64,000 nt of DNA, from positions 3,658,001 through 3,722,000 of the forward strand of contig NZ_CP107947.1 of assembly GCF_036059255.1 (NCBI RefSeq), given 5' to 3'. Shown here piece by piece: positions 24,301 to 31,183 of this stretch. The stretch is from Micromonospora sp. NBC_00389 (GTDB lineage: Bacteria; Actinomycetota; Actinomycetes; Mycobacteriales; Micromonosporaceae). Position numbers and translations under genes: made by a program. Under the pieces are notes generated by a model. The model was not told the DNA's origin. It was given only the letters and a program-made list of their open reading frames with translations, and ran no database searches. The first letter of the stretch is position 1, and each line of letters begins with the position of its first letter.

Positions 24301-25131
24301 CGGCGCAACGGCCGGGTCAAGCACGACACGGTACGCGCGATCGCGCACTCCACCGCGCGTGGTCGGGTGTTGCTGGTGACTAGTGCCGGTCGGGCCTTCA
24401 AGGTCGACGTACTGCCGCTGCCGGTGCTGCCCGAGCAGGCCGGCACGGTGTCGCTGCGCGGCGGCATGTCCGCCGCCGAGTTGGTGCCGTTGGAGCCGGG
24501 GGAGACGGTGGTCGGCCTGGCCCCGCTCGGCGGGTCGGCGGAGGGTTCGCCGGGGCTGGCGCTGGGCACGCGGCAGGGCATGGTGAAGATCTGCGCGCCG
24601 GAGTGGCCGGTGCGCTCCGACGAGTTCGAGGTGATTGGCCTGCGCGACGGCGACGAGGTGGTCGGGGCGACCTGGCTGGCTGACGGCGCCGAGACGCTGA
24701 CCTTCATCACCTCGGAGGCGTCGCTGCTGCGCTTCGCCGCCGGGCTGGTCCGCCCGCAGGGCCTCAAGGGTGGCGGCATGGCTGGCATCAACCTGCCCGC
24801 CGGGGTGCAGGTGGCCTTCTTCGGCGCGGTGCGCACCGACGACCCGGGGCACGGTGAGCCGATGGTGGTCACCTCCACCGGGGCGACGGTCAAGGTGACG
24901 CCGTTCAAGGCGTACCCGGCGAAGGGCCGGGCGACCGGCGGGGTGCGTGCGCACCGCTTCCTCAAGGGTGAGACGGACGTGGCGGTCGCCTGGGTGGGGC
25001 CGCGCCCGGTCGGCGCCACCGGTACCGGCGACCCGGTCGAGTTGCCCGCGGCGGACCCGCGCCGCGACGGCTCCGGCTTCGCCGTCATGCTCGGCCCAAC
25101 GGTGGTAGGCCACCTCATCGAACGCGACTAA
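21343..25131 (+). CDS. parC: Type II DNA topoisomerase subunit A (topoisomerase IV-like) interrupted by an intein
   Basis: 1262 residues as translated; 827 after removal of the 435-residue intein (residues 86-520). Extein features are YLEYAFSVIHSRALPDARDG and KPVHRRILWSM, then after the intein CMGKYHPHGDTAIYDAM, the catalytic-Tyr segment AAARYTEARM, and C-terminal blades such as GRVLLVTSAGRAFKVD. The protein forms the cleavage core of the A2B2 enzyme with the upstream B subunit. The intein sits immediately before the KYHPHGD helix, the region equivalent to the quinolone-resistance segment, so the enzyme can work only after splicing. Confidence 0.93.
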   Translation: MARRKENKVDLSSFDQAGARVFDNPLVTEVSDSYLEYAFSVIHSRALPDARDGLKPVHRRILWSMYEQGYRPDRGHVKSARIVGDCFVAGTLVSTPDGLRAIEEIEIGDRVLDGDGAPVPVTAVYRNPTSDLVRVTWSNGHTMLVTPGQRFRVVADDLSVRWVEARDLPGQLTLAYGSRRSAVSTPAGDDYDYVRGLLVAEGFPAHRSREADGRVRIHMCDVEPLDVAHGWAIASGLNVSRGKREARNPLHRDQHILTFSRHEGLLEAAQPLSRDKHVPGDIIGDRSAWAPFLAGFFDGDGYIRKRFREIVFVSTSEVLVRQIYAMLADLGLHGHHWTSGRRSGNRPLLGLSVTGRDASDLARLLLPWVRIGYKHDGLQRVAETDYQYSGKQGNDRLPCGPVMAEFTAAHQGGGWFRDADGRAFRDSLSAGDGPKVRYGKDRNGVPLADRSFQLERAVRDGWIRKLHRLGSPLAPRLDALVGGSFLRVTSVEPVSPDVTYDIQVGSDEHAFVAEGFVVHNCMGKYHPHGDTAIYDAMVRLAQDFSLNVPLIDGHGNFGSPDDGPAAARYTEARMSREAMLLVGELGEDTVDVEPNYDGSLTQPTVLPAAFPNLLVNGASGIAVGMATNMIPHNLAEVVSAARWLINHPDATLDRLMEFVPGPDLPTGGVLLGLDEVRRAYETGRGVVRMRGKVEIGPIEGSRGRQAITVVELPYGVGAEKVIAAITNEVTKTKRLTGIADVKDLTDRESGTRLVVECKVGVNPQALLADLYRLTPLEQSFGVNNLVLVDGQPRTLGLKALLEVFLAHRYEVVTRRSSYRRRKRQERLHLVDGLLIALLDIDRVVRLIRGSDDAQAAKDGLMSQFGLSDIQATYILDTPLRRLTKYDRIELEAEQERLRTEIAELSTILDDDKVLKKLVSDELAAVVKQFGSERRTTLVDGDLKEVLAASAPAGPLEVADDPCQVILSATGLVARTAAESEESAEGRRRNGRVKHDTVRAIAHSTARGRVLLVTSAGRAFKVDVLPLPVLPEQAGTVSLRGGMSAAELVPLEPGETVVGLAPLGGSAEGSPGLALGTRQGMVKICAPEWPVRSDEFEVIGLRDGDEVVGATWLADGAETLTFITSEASLLRFAAGLVRPQGLKGGGMAGINLPAGVQVAFFGAVRTDDPGHGEPMVVTSTGATVKVTPFKAYPAKGRATGGVRAHRFLKGETDVAVAWVGPRPVGATGTGDPVELPAADPRRDGSGFAVMLGPTVVGHLIERD
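21598..22902 (+). mobile_element. Intein with LAGLIDADG (DOD) homing endonuclease, in-frame in the topoisomerase A subunit
   Basis: 435 codons. Block A begins with Cys1 (CFVAGTLVSTPDGLRAIEEI, then IGDRVL). Block B is GHTMLVTPGQRF, with Gln where the usual His stands. Endonuclease motifs are VRGLLVAEGF and FLAGFFDGDGYI. Block F is TYDIQVGSDEHAFVAEGF and block G is VVHN, followed by Cys as +1 residue. The flanking extein reads RIVGD/CMGKYHPHGD. The intein uses visibly more A/T-ending codons than the extein, consistent with separate ancestry. Splicing blocks A, F and G look intact. Confidence 0.95.
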
Positions 25132-25158
25132 CCCCAACCCGCCCCAACCCGCCTCGTT

Positions 25159-25213
25159 GATCATGAGGTTATTGCGGCGACGCGCCGACGTTGCCGGCAG
25201 TAACCTCATGATC
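25159..25213. terminator. Inverted repeat related to the 9309 hairpin; terminator after the topoisomerase operon
   Basis: Arms GATCATGAGGTTATTGC (25159-25175) and GCAGTAACCTCATGATC (25197-25213) pair with one G-U or mismatch, loop 21 nt, beginning 27 nt after the parC-like stop. The core GATCATGA(A/G)GTTA is shared with 9309-9373, showing a dispersed repeat family placed at gene ends. Confidence 0.75.
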
Positions 25214-25337
25214 GACCGGGCTCGGGCTGGGGTGGGGCGCGGTATGGTGAGTGCTCTGTTGTCGGTGAGGGTTCGGGTGCGCCGCTAAGCACCCTTCACA
25301 TGATCTTTCTTCTGTCCGGCGGAGTCGCCGGCGCGGC

Positions 25338-25856
25338 GTGAGCGCCGCCATCCGGGTCCGGCCGCCGCGCGAGCTGCGCGCCGCTCGCCGGCCCCGGCCG
25401 CACCGCTGTTGGGGTCACCTGATCGCCGCCCCGCTCTGGCCGCTGCACGGCGCGAACCTGGGTACCCTGCTGCGCACCTGCGACGCGGTCGGTGCCTGCC
25501 TCGCCGTGCCGCCGTTCCGCTGGGTGGACGAGGCCGTGGCCCGGGGCAACACGCTGCGCAGGCCGGGCTGCGTCCACCGGGTCGGCAGTCCGCTGCGCTG
25601 GCTGGCTGCCGAACGGGCCGCCGGTGCCCGGATCCTCGGGGTGGAGTTGGCCGACGAGGCCGTCCGGCTCGGTGATCTGCCCGCCGCTCGGGGCCGCACC
25701 GTGGTGCTGCTCGGGCACGAGGCGACCGGCATCCCGCCCGAGGCGCTCGACCACCTGGACGCGGCCGTGGAGATTCCCATGGTCGGGCACGGCCACAGCC
25801 TGAACGTCGCCGTCGCCGGCTCGCTGGTCCTCTACAAACTCGCCGGCCTCCTCTAG
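25338..25856 (+). CDS. TrmH/SpoU-family RNA 2'-O-methyltransferase
   Basis: 172 residues from GTG 25338. The SPOUT knot motifs are visible: LHGANLGTLLRTCDAVGA (motif 1), VVLLGHEATGIPPEALD (motif 2) and EIPMVGHGHSLNVAVAGSLVLYK (motif 3). This family methylates ribose 2'-OH in tRNA or rRNA using SAM bound in the knot. It is short for the family, lacking an extra RNA-binding N-terminal domain. Target RNA is unknown. Confidence 0.9.
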   Translation: MSAAIRVRPPRELRAARRPRPHRCWGHLIAAPLWPLHGANLGTLLRTCDAVGACLAVPPFRWVDEAVARGNTLRRPGCVHRVGSPLRWLAAERAAGARILGVELADEAVRLGDLPAARGRTVVLLGHEATGIPPEALDHLDAAVEIPMVGHGHSLNVAVAGSLVLYKLAGLL

Positions 25857-25926
25857 CCCTCAGCCCGTCCTCTGACCGCGTCGATCGTGCACTTGCTGCC
25901 CCGACGTGGCGGGTAAGGGGATGAGG

Positions 25927-26562
25927 TCAGGCGACGTTGATGGGGCGGAACTGGACGCTGACCCGGGGGCCGACCGGGCGGGTGGTCTTCGGGATGGCGT
26001 GTTCCCAGGTGCGTTGGCAGGAGCCGCCCATCACGATCAGGTCGCCGTGGCCCACCGGAAAGCGCAGGCTGTCGCCGCCGCCGCGAGGTCGCAGCAGCAG
26101 CGGCCGGGGCGCGCCGAAGGAGACGATCGCGACGATGGTGTCGGTGTGCGCCGACCGGCCGATGGTGTCGCCGTGCCAGGCCACGCTGTCCCGCCCTGAG
26201 CGGTAGAGGCACATGCCGGCGGTGACGAACGGCTCGCCCAGCTCGGGGGCGTAGTGCCGGGTCAGCTCCGCCCGTGCCGTGGTGAGCACCGGATGCGGCA
26301 GTTGCCGGTCGCCGTCGTACCAGCAGAGCAGGCGGGGCACGTCGACCTCGCTGTCGTACATGGTGCGCCGCTCGGCCCGCCAGGGGACTTCGGTGAGCAG
26401 GGTGTCGAGGACCGCGTCGGAGCCCTGCACCCAGCCGGGGAGGTGGTCGACCCAGGCGCCCCGGCTGAGGTGGTGCCGGCGGATCTGGCCGGGCAGCGGA
26501 CCCAGGGTCGGCCCGGTGTCGGTCAGGTCGAGCATCGACGGCTGGTAGGCGGCCTGCGTCAT
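25927..26562 (-). CDS. alkB: AlkB-type 2-oxoglutarate/Fe(II)-dependent dioxygenase
   Basis: 211 residues. The iron facial triad is WHGD (His130, Asp132) and WEHAIPKT (His188); the 2-oxoglutarate-binding Arg is in PRVSVQFRPI. A nucleotide-recognition region (EVDVPRLLCWYDGD) fits AlkB, which removes alkyl groups from DNA or RNA bases by oxidation. Normal length. It lies 91 nt upstream of pseG on the same strand but has its own start context; not obviously part of the glycan operon. Confidence 0.9.
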   Translation of the reverse strand: MTQAAYQPSMLDLTDTGPTLGPLPGQIRRHHLSRGAWVDHLPGWVQGSDAVLDTLLTEVPWRAERRTMYDSEVDVPRLLCWYDGDRQLPHPVLTTARAELTRHYAPELGEPFVTAGMCLYRSGRDSVAWHGDTIGRSAHTDTIVAIVSFGAPRPLLLRPRGGGDSLRFPVGHGDLIVMGGSCQRTWEHAIPKTTRPVGPRVSVQFRPINVA

Positions 26563-26653
26563 GGGATCACCCTAGCAGCACTTTCGTACACCCGTGCCAA
26601 TTGGTCGTGGCGGCCTGGAAGGGCCGAGATCAAGCGGTGAGCCCGGGCCGCGG

Positions 26654-27712
26654 TCAGCCAGTGACGGCGGCTGGGCTGACGGCGTCGAACACCGCGTCCA
26701 CGACCCGCGCCCGTCCCCGCCCGTCGACCGTGGACCAGGCCCGAGCGGCGAGCGCCGTGCGTCGGTGCGGCGAGCTGAGCAACCCGTGCAGGGTGCGCGC
26801 CGCCGTCGCGCGGGCGGCCCGTCCGGCGACCCCGGTGCCGGTCAGCTCGGGCAGCTCGCCGAGACCGGCGGCCAGGCCGTGCCGCACCACCCGGGCGTAC
26901 GACTCGCGCTGGTTGTCGACCACGCAGACCAGCGCGGCGGGTGCGCCGAGGCAGCAGAGTTCCCAGGTGGACGTGCCGGCGGCGCTGACCACCAGGTCGG
27001 CGTCGGTGATCAGCGTCGGCAGTGAGCCGGTGGGTGGGACCGGTCGGATGATCTGCCCGCGTCCGGGGGTGATCTCCTCCAGCTCCGCCTCGATCTCGGG
27101 TCGGCCGACGACGACCGTGAGGTCCATCGGATGGCCGGTGGCCACCAGTACCCGGGTCAGCACCGGGGCCGCGCCGACCGCGTCCGTGCCGCCGAAGAAG
27201 GCCAGCACCCGGGGTCGGCTGACCTCCGTGGCGGGCCGTGGTGCCGGCGGTCGGGCGGTCACCACCGAGTCGCGCAGCAGGGCGTACCCGCTGCCGGCGA
27301 GCAGCCGTCCGGGCAGCGCGGGGGCCTGCGCCCCGAAGTTCTGATCGAGGTAGAGGTCCGCGTCCTGGCCCCGGCTGTCCCCGTCGATCACGGCGAGGGT
27401 GAACACGCCGGCGGCGCGTAGCGCGCCCGCTCCGGCCGGGTCCAGCTCGTAGGAGTCGAGAACCAGCACGTCCAGCTCGTGCCGGCGGGCCGCCTCGACC
27501 AGCTCGGCCGGCGAGTCAGGGCCCGGGTGCAGGGGGATGCCCCGCGCGGCCAGTTCCGCGGTGGCCCAGTCGAGCCGCTCGACCGCGCCGAACACCGCGA
27601 CGTGGGCGCCCCGGGCCAGGAACTCCTCGGCGAGCGCCAGGCAGCGGACGAGGTGGCCGACGCCGCGTCGCGGCCCGGCGTCGCAGCGCAGTCCGACCCG
27701 TAGCGTGCTCAG
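26654..27712 (-). CDS. pseG: PseG-type UDP-sugar hydrolase (pseudaminic acid pathway), probable CTG start
   Basis: 352 residues. GT-B-like nucleotide-sugar hydrolase: N-terminal LRVGLRCDAGPRRGVGHLVR (the G.GH..R motif), central VLAFFGGTDAVGAAPVLTRVL and C-terminal VVSAAGTSTWELCCLGAPAA. PseG removes UDP from UDP-2,4-diacetamido-2,4,6-trideoxy-altropyranose. The conserved N-terminus begins right after the pseF stop, and no ATG, GTG or TTG is in frame there. A CTG at 27712 overlapping the pseF TGA (CTGA), 4 nt after GGAGGAG, is the best start. Last gene of the six-gene minus-strand operon. Confidence 0.85.
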   Translation of the reverse strand: MSTLRVGLRCDAGPRRGVGHLVRCLALAEEFLARGAHVAVFGAVERLDWATAELAARGIPLHPGPDSPAELVEAARRHELDVLVLDSYELDPAGAGALRAAGVFTLAVIDGDSRGQDADLYLDQNFGAQAPALPGRLLAGSGYALLRDSVVTARPPAPRPATEVSRPRVLAFFGGTDAVGAAPVLTRVLVATGHPMDLTVVVGRPEIEAELEEITPGRGQIIRPVPPTGSLPTLITDADLVVSAAGTSTWELCCLGAPAALVCVVDNQRESYARVVRHGLAAGLGELPELTGTGVAGRAARATAARTLHGLLSSPHRRTALAARAWSTVDGRGRARVVDAVFDAVSPAAVTG

Positions 27713-28512
27713 GACTCCTCCAGCCGCTTCTGCCGTACGTCGGCGTTGAGCGCGCGCAGCCGGGGCTGCCCGTCGAGCCAGTCGGCGAGCTTGGCCAGCG
27801 GCACGCTGACGTCGCCGAAATGGTCGATCACCGCGTTCACCAACGCCCAGTCCTGCTCGGTGTCGAGGGTCAACCGCAGCGCCGAGCGGTCCGGGGTGAG
27901 CGTCACCCCGAGGACCCGGAACAGCTCCGGATGGGTGTACGCGTACGAGGTCACGTGCACCCGGTGGTGACCGGTGGCGAGCCGGTCCAGGGTACGCAGC
28001 GTCTCCGCCCGGATGATCTCGACGTCCAGCCCGCGGGGCAGGGTGCGGGCGATCGACGTGCTCGCGTAGTCCAGCCCGGGCACCGCGCGGTACACCGAGG
28101 CGACCAGCGTGATGATCTCCGGGTCGAGCAGCGGGCAGTCGGCGGTGAACCGCATGACCGCATCGCCCGGGTGCGCCGCCAGCGCGCCCACGAAGCGGTC
28201 CAGCACGTCGTCGACCGGCCCGCGGTGACAGGGCACGCCCAGTCGCGCGGACTCGGCCACCACCGCGTCGTCGACCGGGTCGGTGCTGGTGGCGACCACC
28301 AGGTCGGCCAGGACGCCGCTGTCCCGGGCGGCGCGCACCACCCGGCCCAGTACGGAACGCCCGGCGAGCGGGCGGAGCACCTTGCCGGGCAGTCGGGACG
28401 ACCCCATCCGGGCCTGCACGATCCCGACGATCCGTGGCCCCCCGTTCGCGCCCGTGCCCTCCGTCGGGCCCACCCTGTGCGTCGTACCCGACGCGCTGTC
28501 GTGGCCGGTCAC
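27709..28512 (-). CDS. pseF: PseF-type cytidylyltransferase (SpsF family)
   Basis: 267 residues from GTG 28512, behind AGGAGG. Nucleotidyltransferase motif IVGIVQARMGSSRLPGKVL, then HRGPVDDVLDRFVGAL and MRFTADCPLLDPEII, as in SpsF/PseF enzymes that make CMP-activated nonulosonic acids. The C-terminal LTLDTEQDWALVNAVIDHF is the family end motif. The ~35-residue N-terminal tail before the motif is polar and variable. It overlaps the gene upstream by 4 nt (GTGA) and pseG downstream by 4 nt. Confidence 0.87.
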   Translation of the reverse strand: MTGHDSASGTTHRVGPTEGTGANGGPRIVGIVQARMGSSRLPGKVLRPLAGRSVLGRVVRAARDSGVLADLVVATSTDPVDDAVVAESARLGVPCHRGPVDDVLDRFVGALAAHPGDAVMRFTADCPLLDPEIITLVASVYRAVPGLDYASTSIARTLPRGLDVEIIRAETLRTLDRLATGHHRVHVTSYAYTHPELFRVLGVTLTPDRSALRLTLDTEQDWALVNAVIDHFGDVSVPLAKLADWLDGQPRLRALNADVRQKRLEES

Positions 28513-30335
28513 TGCTGCTCCTCCTGCTTCGGGGCGAGCGCCGAGCGGGCCCGGCGTTTGGCGGCACGGGCACCCCGCTTGGCCAGCCGGGCCGGGGTGA
28601 TGGCGAGCCGGCCGACCCGGTAGCTGAGCGAACCGCTGAGCAGACCGATCGTCGCCTCGGCCCGGCGCAGCGCCCGTTCCCGCGAGGTGAGCATCTCGTC
28701 GGTCCACTTGGCCAGTGCGGCGAGTCGGCTGATCTCCTCGCGTTGGCGCAGCCACGCCTCCCGCAACTGCTGGTAGCTGCGTGTACCGACCGGCGGGTCG
28801 GTCGACTCGATGGCGTGCAGCTTGGCGGCGAGGCTGCCCCGGTTGCCGGTGTCCAGCCCGTGCAGTGCCGCGGTGATCGCCACCTCGGCGTCCACCGCCT
28901 GCGCCACGGTCTCCCGGGTCAGGTCGTGGCCGGCGAGCCCGCCGAGCACCACGGTCAGTCCCGCCACGTCGAGGGTGGACGACCAGGGGTGGGCGTACCC
29001 GCCGGTGAGCAGGCCCGTCGCGAAGCGCCACAGCCCACGGGCCAGCACCACGTCGCGGGGCAGGGCTTTGGTGGCCCGCCAGCTCGGGTCGAGTACCGCG
29101 TAGCGCTCCCCGGCGACCACCACGTTGTCGGTGCTGGCCAGCGCGCCCGCTCCGGCGATCCGGCCGTCGTCGTCGGCCTGACCGGCGAGCCAGCCCGCGT
29201 ACCCGTGCAGCAGCGTGCGCAGCATTGCCAGGTCGCGGCGCAGGGCCGCGTCGAGCAGCAGGGTGCGGAGCAGCCGTCCGGACGGCACCGGCCCGGTCAG
29301 CGCGCCGGGGTCCCGGTACGCGGCCTCGCGGCTGGCGAACGGCGCGGCGGCCGGCACGCTCGCACTGGCCGGCGCGGTGAACCCCCACCGCCAGCCCGAC
29401 GGGCCGTCGAACACTTCCAGCACGCCGATCCCGGGCTGCCCGGTCTGCGCCAGCACCGCCGGCAGGTCCCCGTCAGCGGTCGGCGCGGCCGGGTCGTCGG
29501 GCCGGACGGGGCGCCGGGCCAGCATCAGCCAGCCCGGCGCGAGGTCGGCGGCGCGCCCGGCGTGCAGCGCGTCCACGGCCAGCCGGGCCGGGTCCTGGAG
29601 CACCGGCGCGGTGGTGAAACCCCCCGCGCAGGCGCCGTGCAGCACGGCGTCGAACAGCCCCGACCCGGCGTCCCGGTCGAGCTGGTCGGCGTCGAGCAGC
29701 GCCGTGGCGGCGCCGGCGGTGGGGTACGCGGCCCAGCACGCGGTCGGCCGCAGTCCGGCCCCGGTGAGCCGCTCGCGCAGCTGCTCCCGGTTGGCGGGGT
29801 GCGCCCGGTCCAGGACCCCGCCGACCACCCAGGCGGAGTCGTTCCGGTCGGCGTACCAGGGGGAGGTGGCGACCAGCCGGTGCAGCCCGAGCGGGTTGTC
29901 CAGTCGCAGCAACAGCGCGCCACCCGGCCGTACCGCGGCGACCAGGCGCGCCAGCACCCCGTCCCAGCCGAACCGGGTGCCCTCCACCGACTCCACCGGG
30001 TCGAGCCCGGCGGCGGCGATCACCACGTCGTACGTCTCGTCGTCGGTCAGCCCGGCCGGGCCACCCACCACCACGCGGGCGGCCCGCTGGGCCAGCGCCA
30101 CCGCGTCCGGGTGGCTGCGCAGCAGGCAGGTCACCTCGGCGTGGGCGAGCCGATCGAGCAGCGCCGGGTCGTGCGGCCCGGCCAGCAGGACCCGGGCACC
30201 GGCCGGCACGATCCGGGCGGCCAGCGCGGCCAGCGGCCCCCCGTCGGCCAACCGCTCCTTCGGCAGGTCGGACCAGGCCAGCATCTCGCCGCCCGGCAGG
30301 GTGATCCGGCCGGCGGGTGCCGTCTCAGTCGTCAC
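28509..30335 (-). CDS. Methyltransferase-like protein of the pseudaminic acid operon, function unknown
   Basis: 608 residues from GTG 30335. A Rossmann-like N-terminal half carries ARVLLAGPHDPALLDRL, TYDVVIAAAGLDPVESV and LRPGGALLLRLDNPLG-like sequence (AAVRPGGALLLRLDN), as in class I SAM methyltransferases, though the SAM-binding Gly-loop is degenerate (AGPHDP). A helical middle and a long C-terminal helix with many Arg/Lys (LTSRERALRRAEATIGLLS) follow. It overlaps the upstream unknown gene by 11 nt and pseF by 4 nt. A role in modifying or assembling the glycan is inferred from context only. Confidence 0.6.
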   Translation of the reverse strand: MTTETAPAGRITLPGGEMLAWSDLPKERLADGGPLAALAARIVPAGARVLLAGPHDPALLDRLAHAEVTCLLRSHPDAVALAQRAARVVVGGPAGLTDDETYDVVIAAAGLDPVESVEGTRFGWDGVLARLVAAVRPGGALLLRLDNPLGLHRLVATSPWYADRNDSAWVVGGVLDRAHPANREQLRERLTGAGLRPTACWAAYPTAGAATALLDADQLDRDAGSGLFDAVLHGACAGGFTTAPVLQDPARLAVDALHAGRAADLAPGWLMLARRPVRPDDPAAPTADGDLPAVLAQTGQPGIGVLEVFDGPSGWRWGFTAPASASVPAAAPFASREAAYRDPGALTGPVPSGRLLRTLLLDAALRRDLAMLRTLLHGYAGWLAGQADDDGRIAGAGALASTDNVVVAGERYAVLDPSWRATKALPRDVVLARGLWRFATGLLTGGYAHPWSSTLDVAGLTVVLGGLAGHDLTRETVAQAVDAEVAITAALHGLDTGNRGSLAAKLHAIESTDPPVGTRSYQQLREAWLRQREEISRLAALAKWTDEMLTSRERALRRAEATIGLLSGSLSYRVGRLAITPARLAKRGARAAKRRARSALAPKQEEQQ

Positions 30336-31173
30336 GGTCTTCCTCTTCCTCCTGGAGCGTCGCCCAACCGAGCAGCTCGCGCAGCTCGGCCGGCGTGCAG
30401 CGGTGATCCGTGCCCAGCTCGGAGCGGGCGATCTCGACCGCGGTGGGCAGGTCGACCGCGGCGCCGTGCAACTCCGGCCACTGCCGCCGGATGCGGGCGG
30501 TCCCGCCGAAGGTCGGGTCCTCATTGGACAGGATCATCGGGTCGCCGTAGACCGCTGGTTCGCAGCCGGCCGCGATGCCGTAGAAGATGGCGCTGGTCAG
30601 CCGGTTTGACGCTACCCGACGGTGCCGGCGCAGCTCGGTCAGCTGATTGTCGAGGAACTCCGGGTTGGTGTCCTTCCACCAGTGCCCCCGGTAGCCGTGG
30701 CAGATCACCCGGAACCCGGCGCGTTCGTAGAGGCGGCGGACGTGACGCATCCGGTACTCGTGCCAGTAGAGGCAGACCGTGACGGGGCCGGGTTCGGTGT
30801 CCTGGATGCGGGCGATCAGCGCCCGGTGGTCACCCTTGACGTGCTGGCCCTCCCAGCCGTGGAAGGGGTACCAGATGGTGCCCTCCCGCTCCTCGGCGGG
30901 CGGCTCCTCGGGCCGCATGGCCAGCAGGTACACGAACGGAGCGCCGATCACGACCACGTTGCGCCGCCCCACCGACCAGGCCCGGCGGCGGGTCTGCTCC
31001 GACCAGAGCAGGCTCGGGGTGCGCTCGGCGTACGGATGGCCGGGGGCCAGGCCGTCGCCGATGTTCCAGCCGTGCTGCACGTACCCGTTGATCCGGGGTG
31101 GGTGCCGGTCGCCGAGGCCGGCGTACCGGGCCAGCACGTGAGCATGGCCGTAGAAGTGGTTGGCGTGGTGCAT
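30325..31173 (-). CDS. Unknown protein of the pseudaminic acid operon
   Basis: 282 residues, ATG 31173, 10 nt after pseC. No family is confidently recognised. It is rich in His, Trp and Tyr in the first half (HHANHFYGHAHVLARYAGL, YVQHGWNIGDGL, WYPFHGWEGQHV), and the fold could be GT-B or CDP-glycerol-transferase-like: VTVCLYWHEYR, then RVICHGYRGHWW, SNRLTSAIFYGIAAGCEPAVYGD resembles the late acceptor/donor motif of such enzymes. A glycosyl- or polyol-phosphate-transfer role is plausible but unproven. It ends in an acidic run (EEEEDRDD). Confidence 0.55.
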   Translation of the reverse strand: MHHANHFYGHAHVLARYAGLGDRHPPRINGYVQHGWNIGDGLAPGHPYAERTPSLLWSEQTRRRAWSVGRRNVVVIGAPFVYLLAMRPEEPPAEEREGTIWYPFHGWEGQHVKGDHRALIARIQDTEPGPVTVCLYWHEYRMRHVRRLYERAGFRVICHGYRGHWWKDTNPEFLDNQLTELRRHRRVASNRLTSAIFYGIAAGCEPAVYGDPMILSNEDPTFGGTARIRRQWPELHGAAVDLPTAVEIARSELGTDHRCTPAELRELLGWATLQEEEEDRDD

Positions 31174-31183
31174 CAGGTTCCCA

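Noticed and set aside
22825..25209. Long antisense ORF (794 codons) opposite the topoisomerase A extein
   Set aside because: It is a codon-bias shadow of a gene with clear family motifs, has no ribosome site and encodes a low-complexity Arg/His/Gln-rich sequence.
25263..25300. Possible tRNA T-loop (GGTTCGGGTGC) near 25270
   Set aside because: No acceptor or anticodon stem could be built around it; the segment does not fold as a tRNA.
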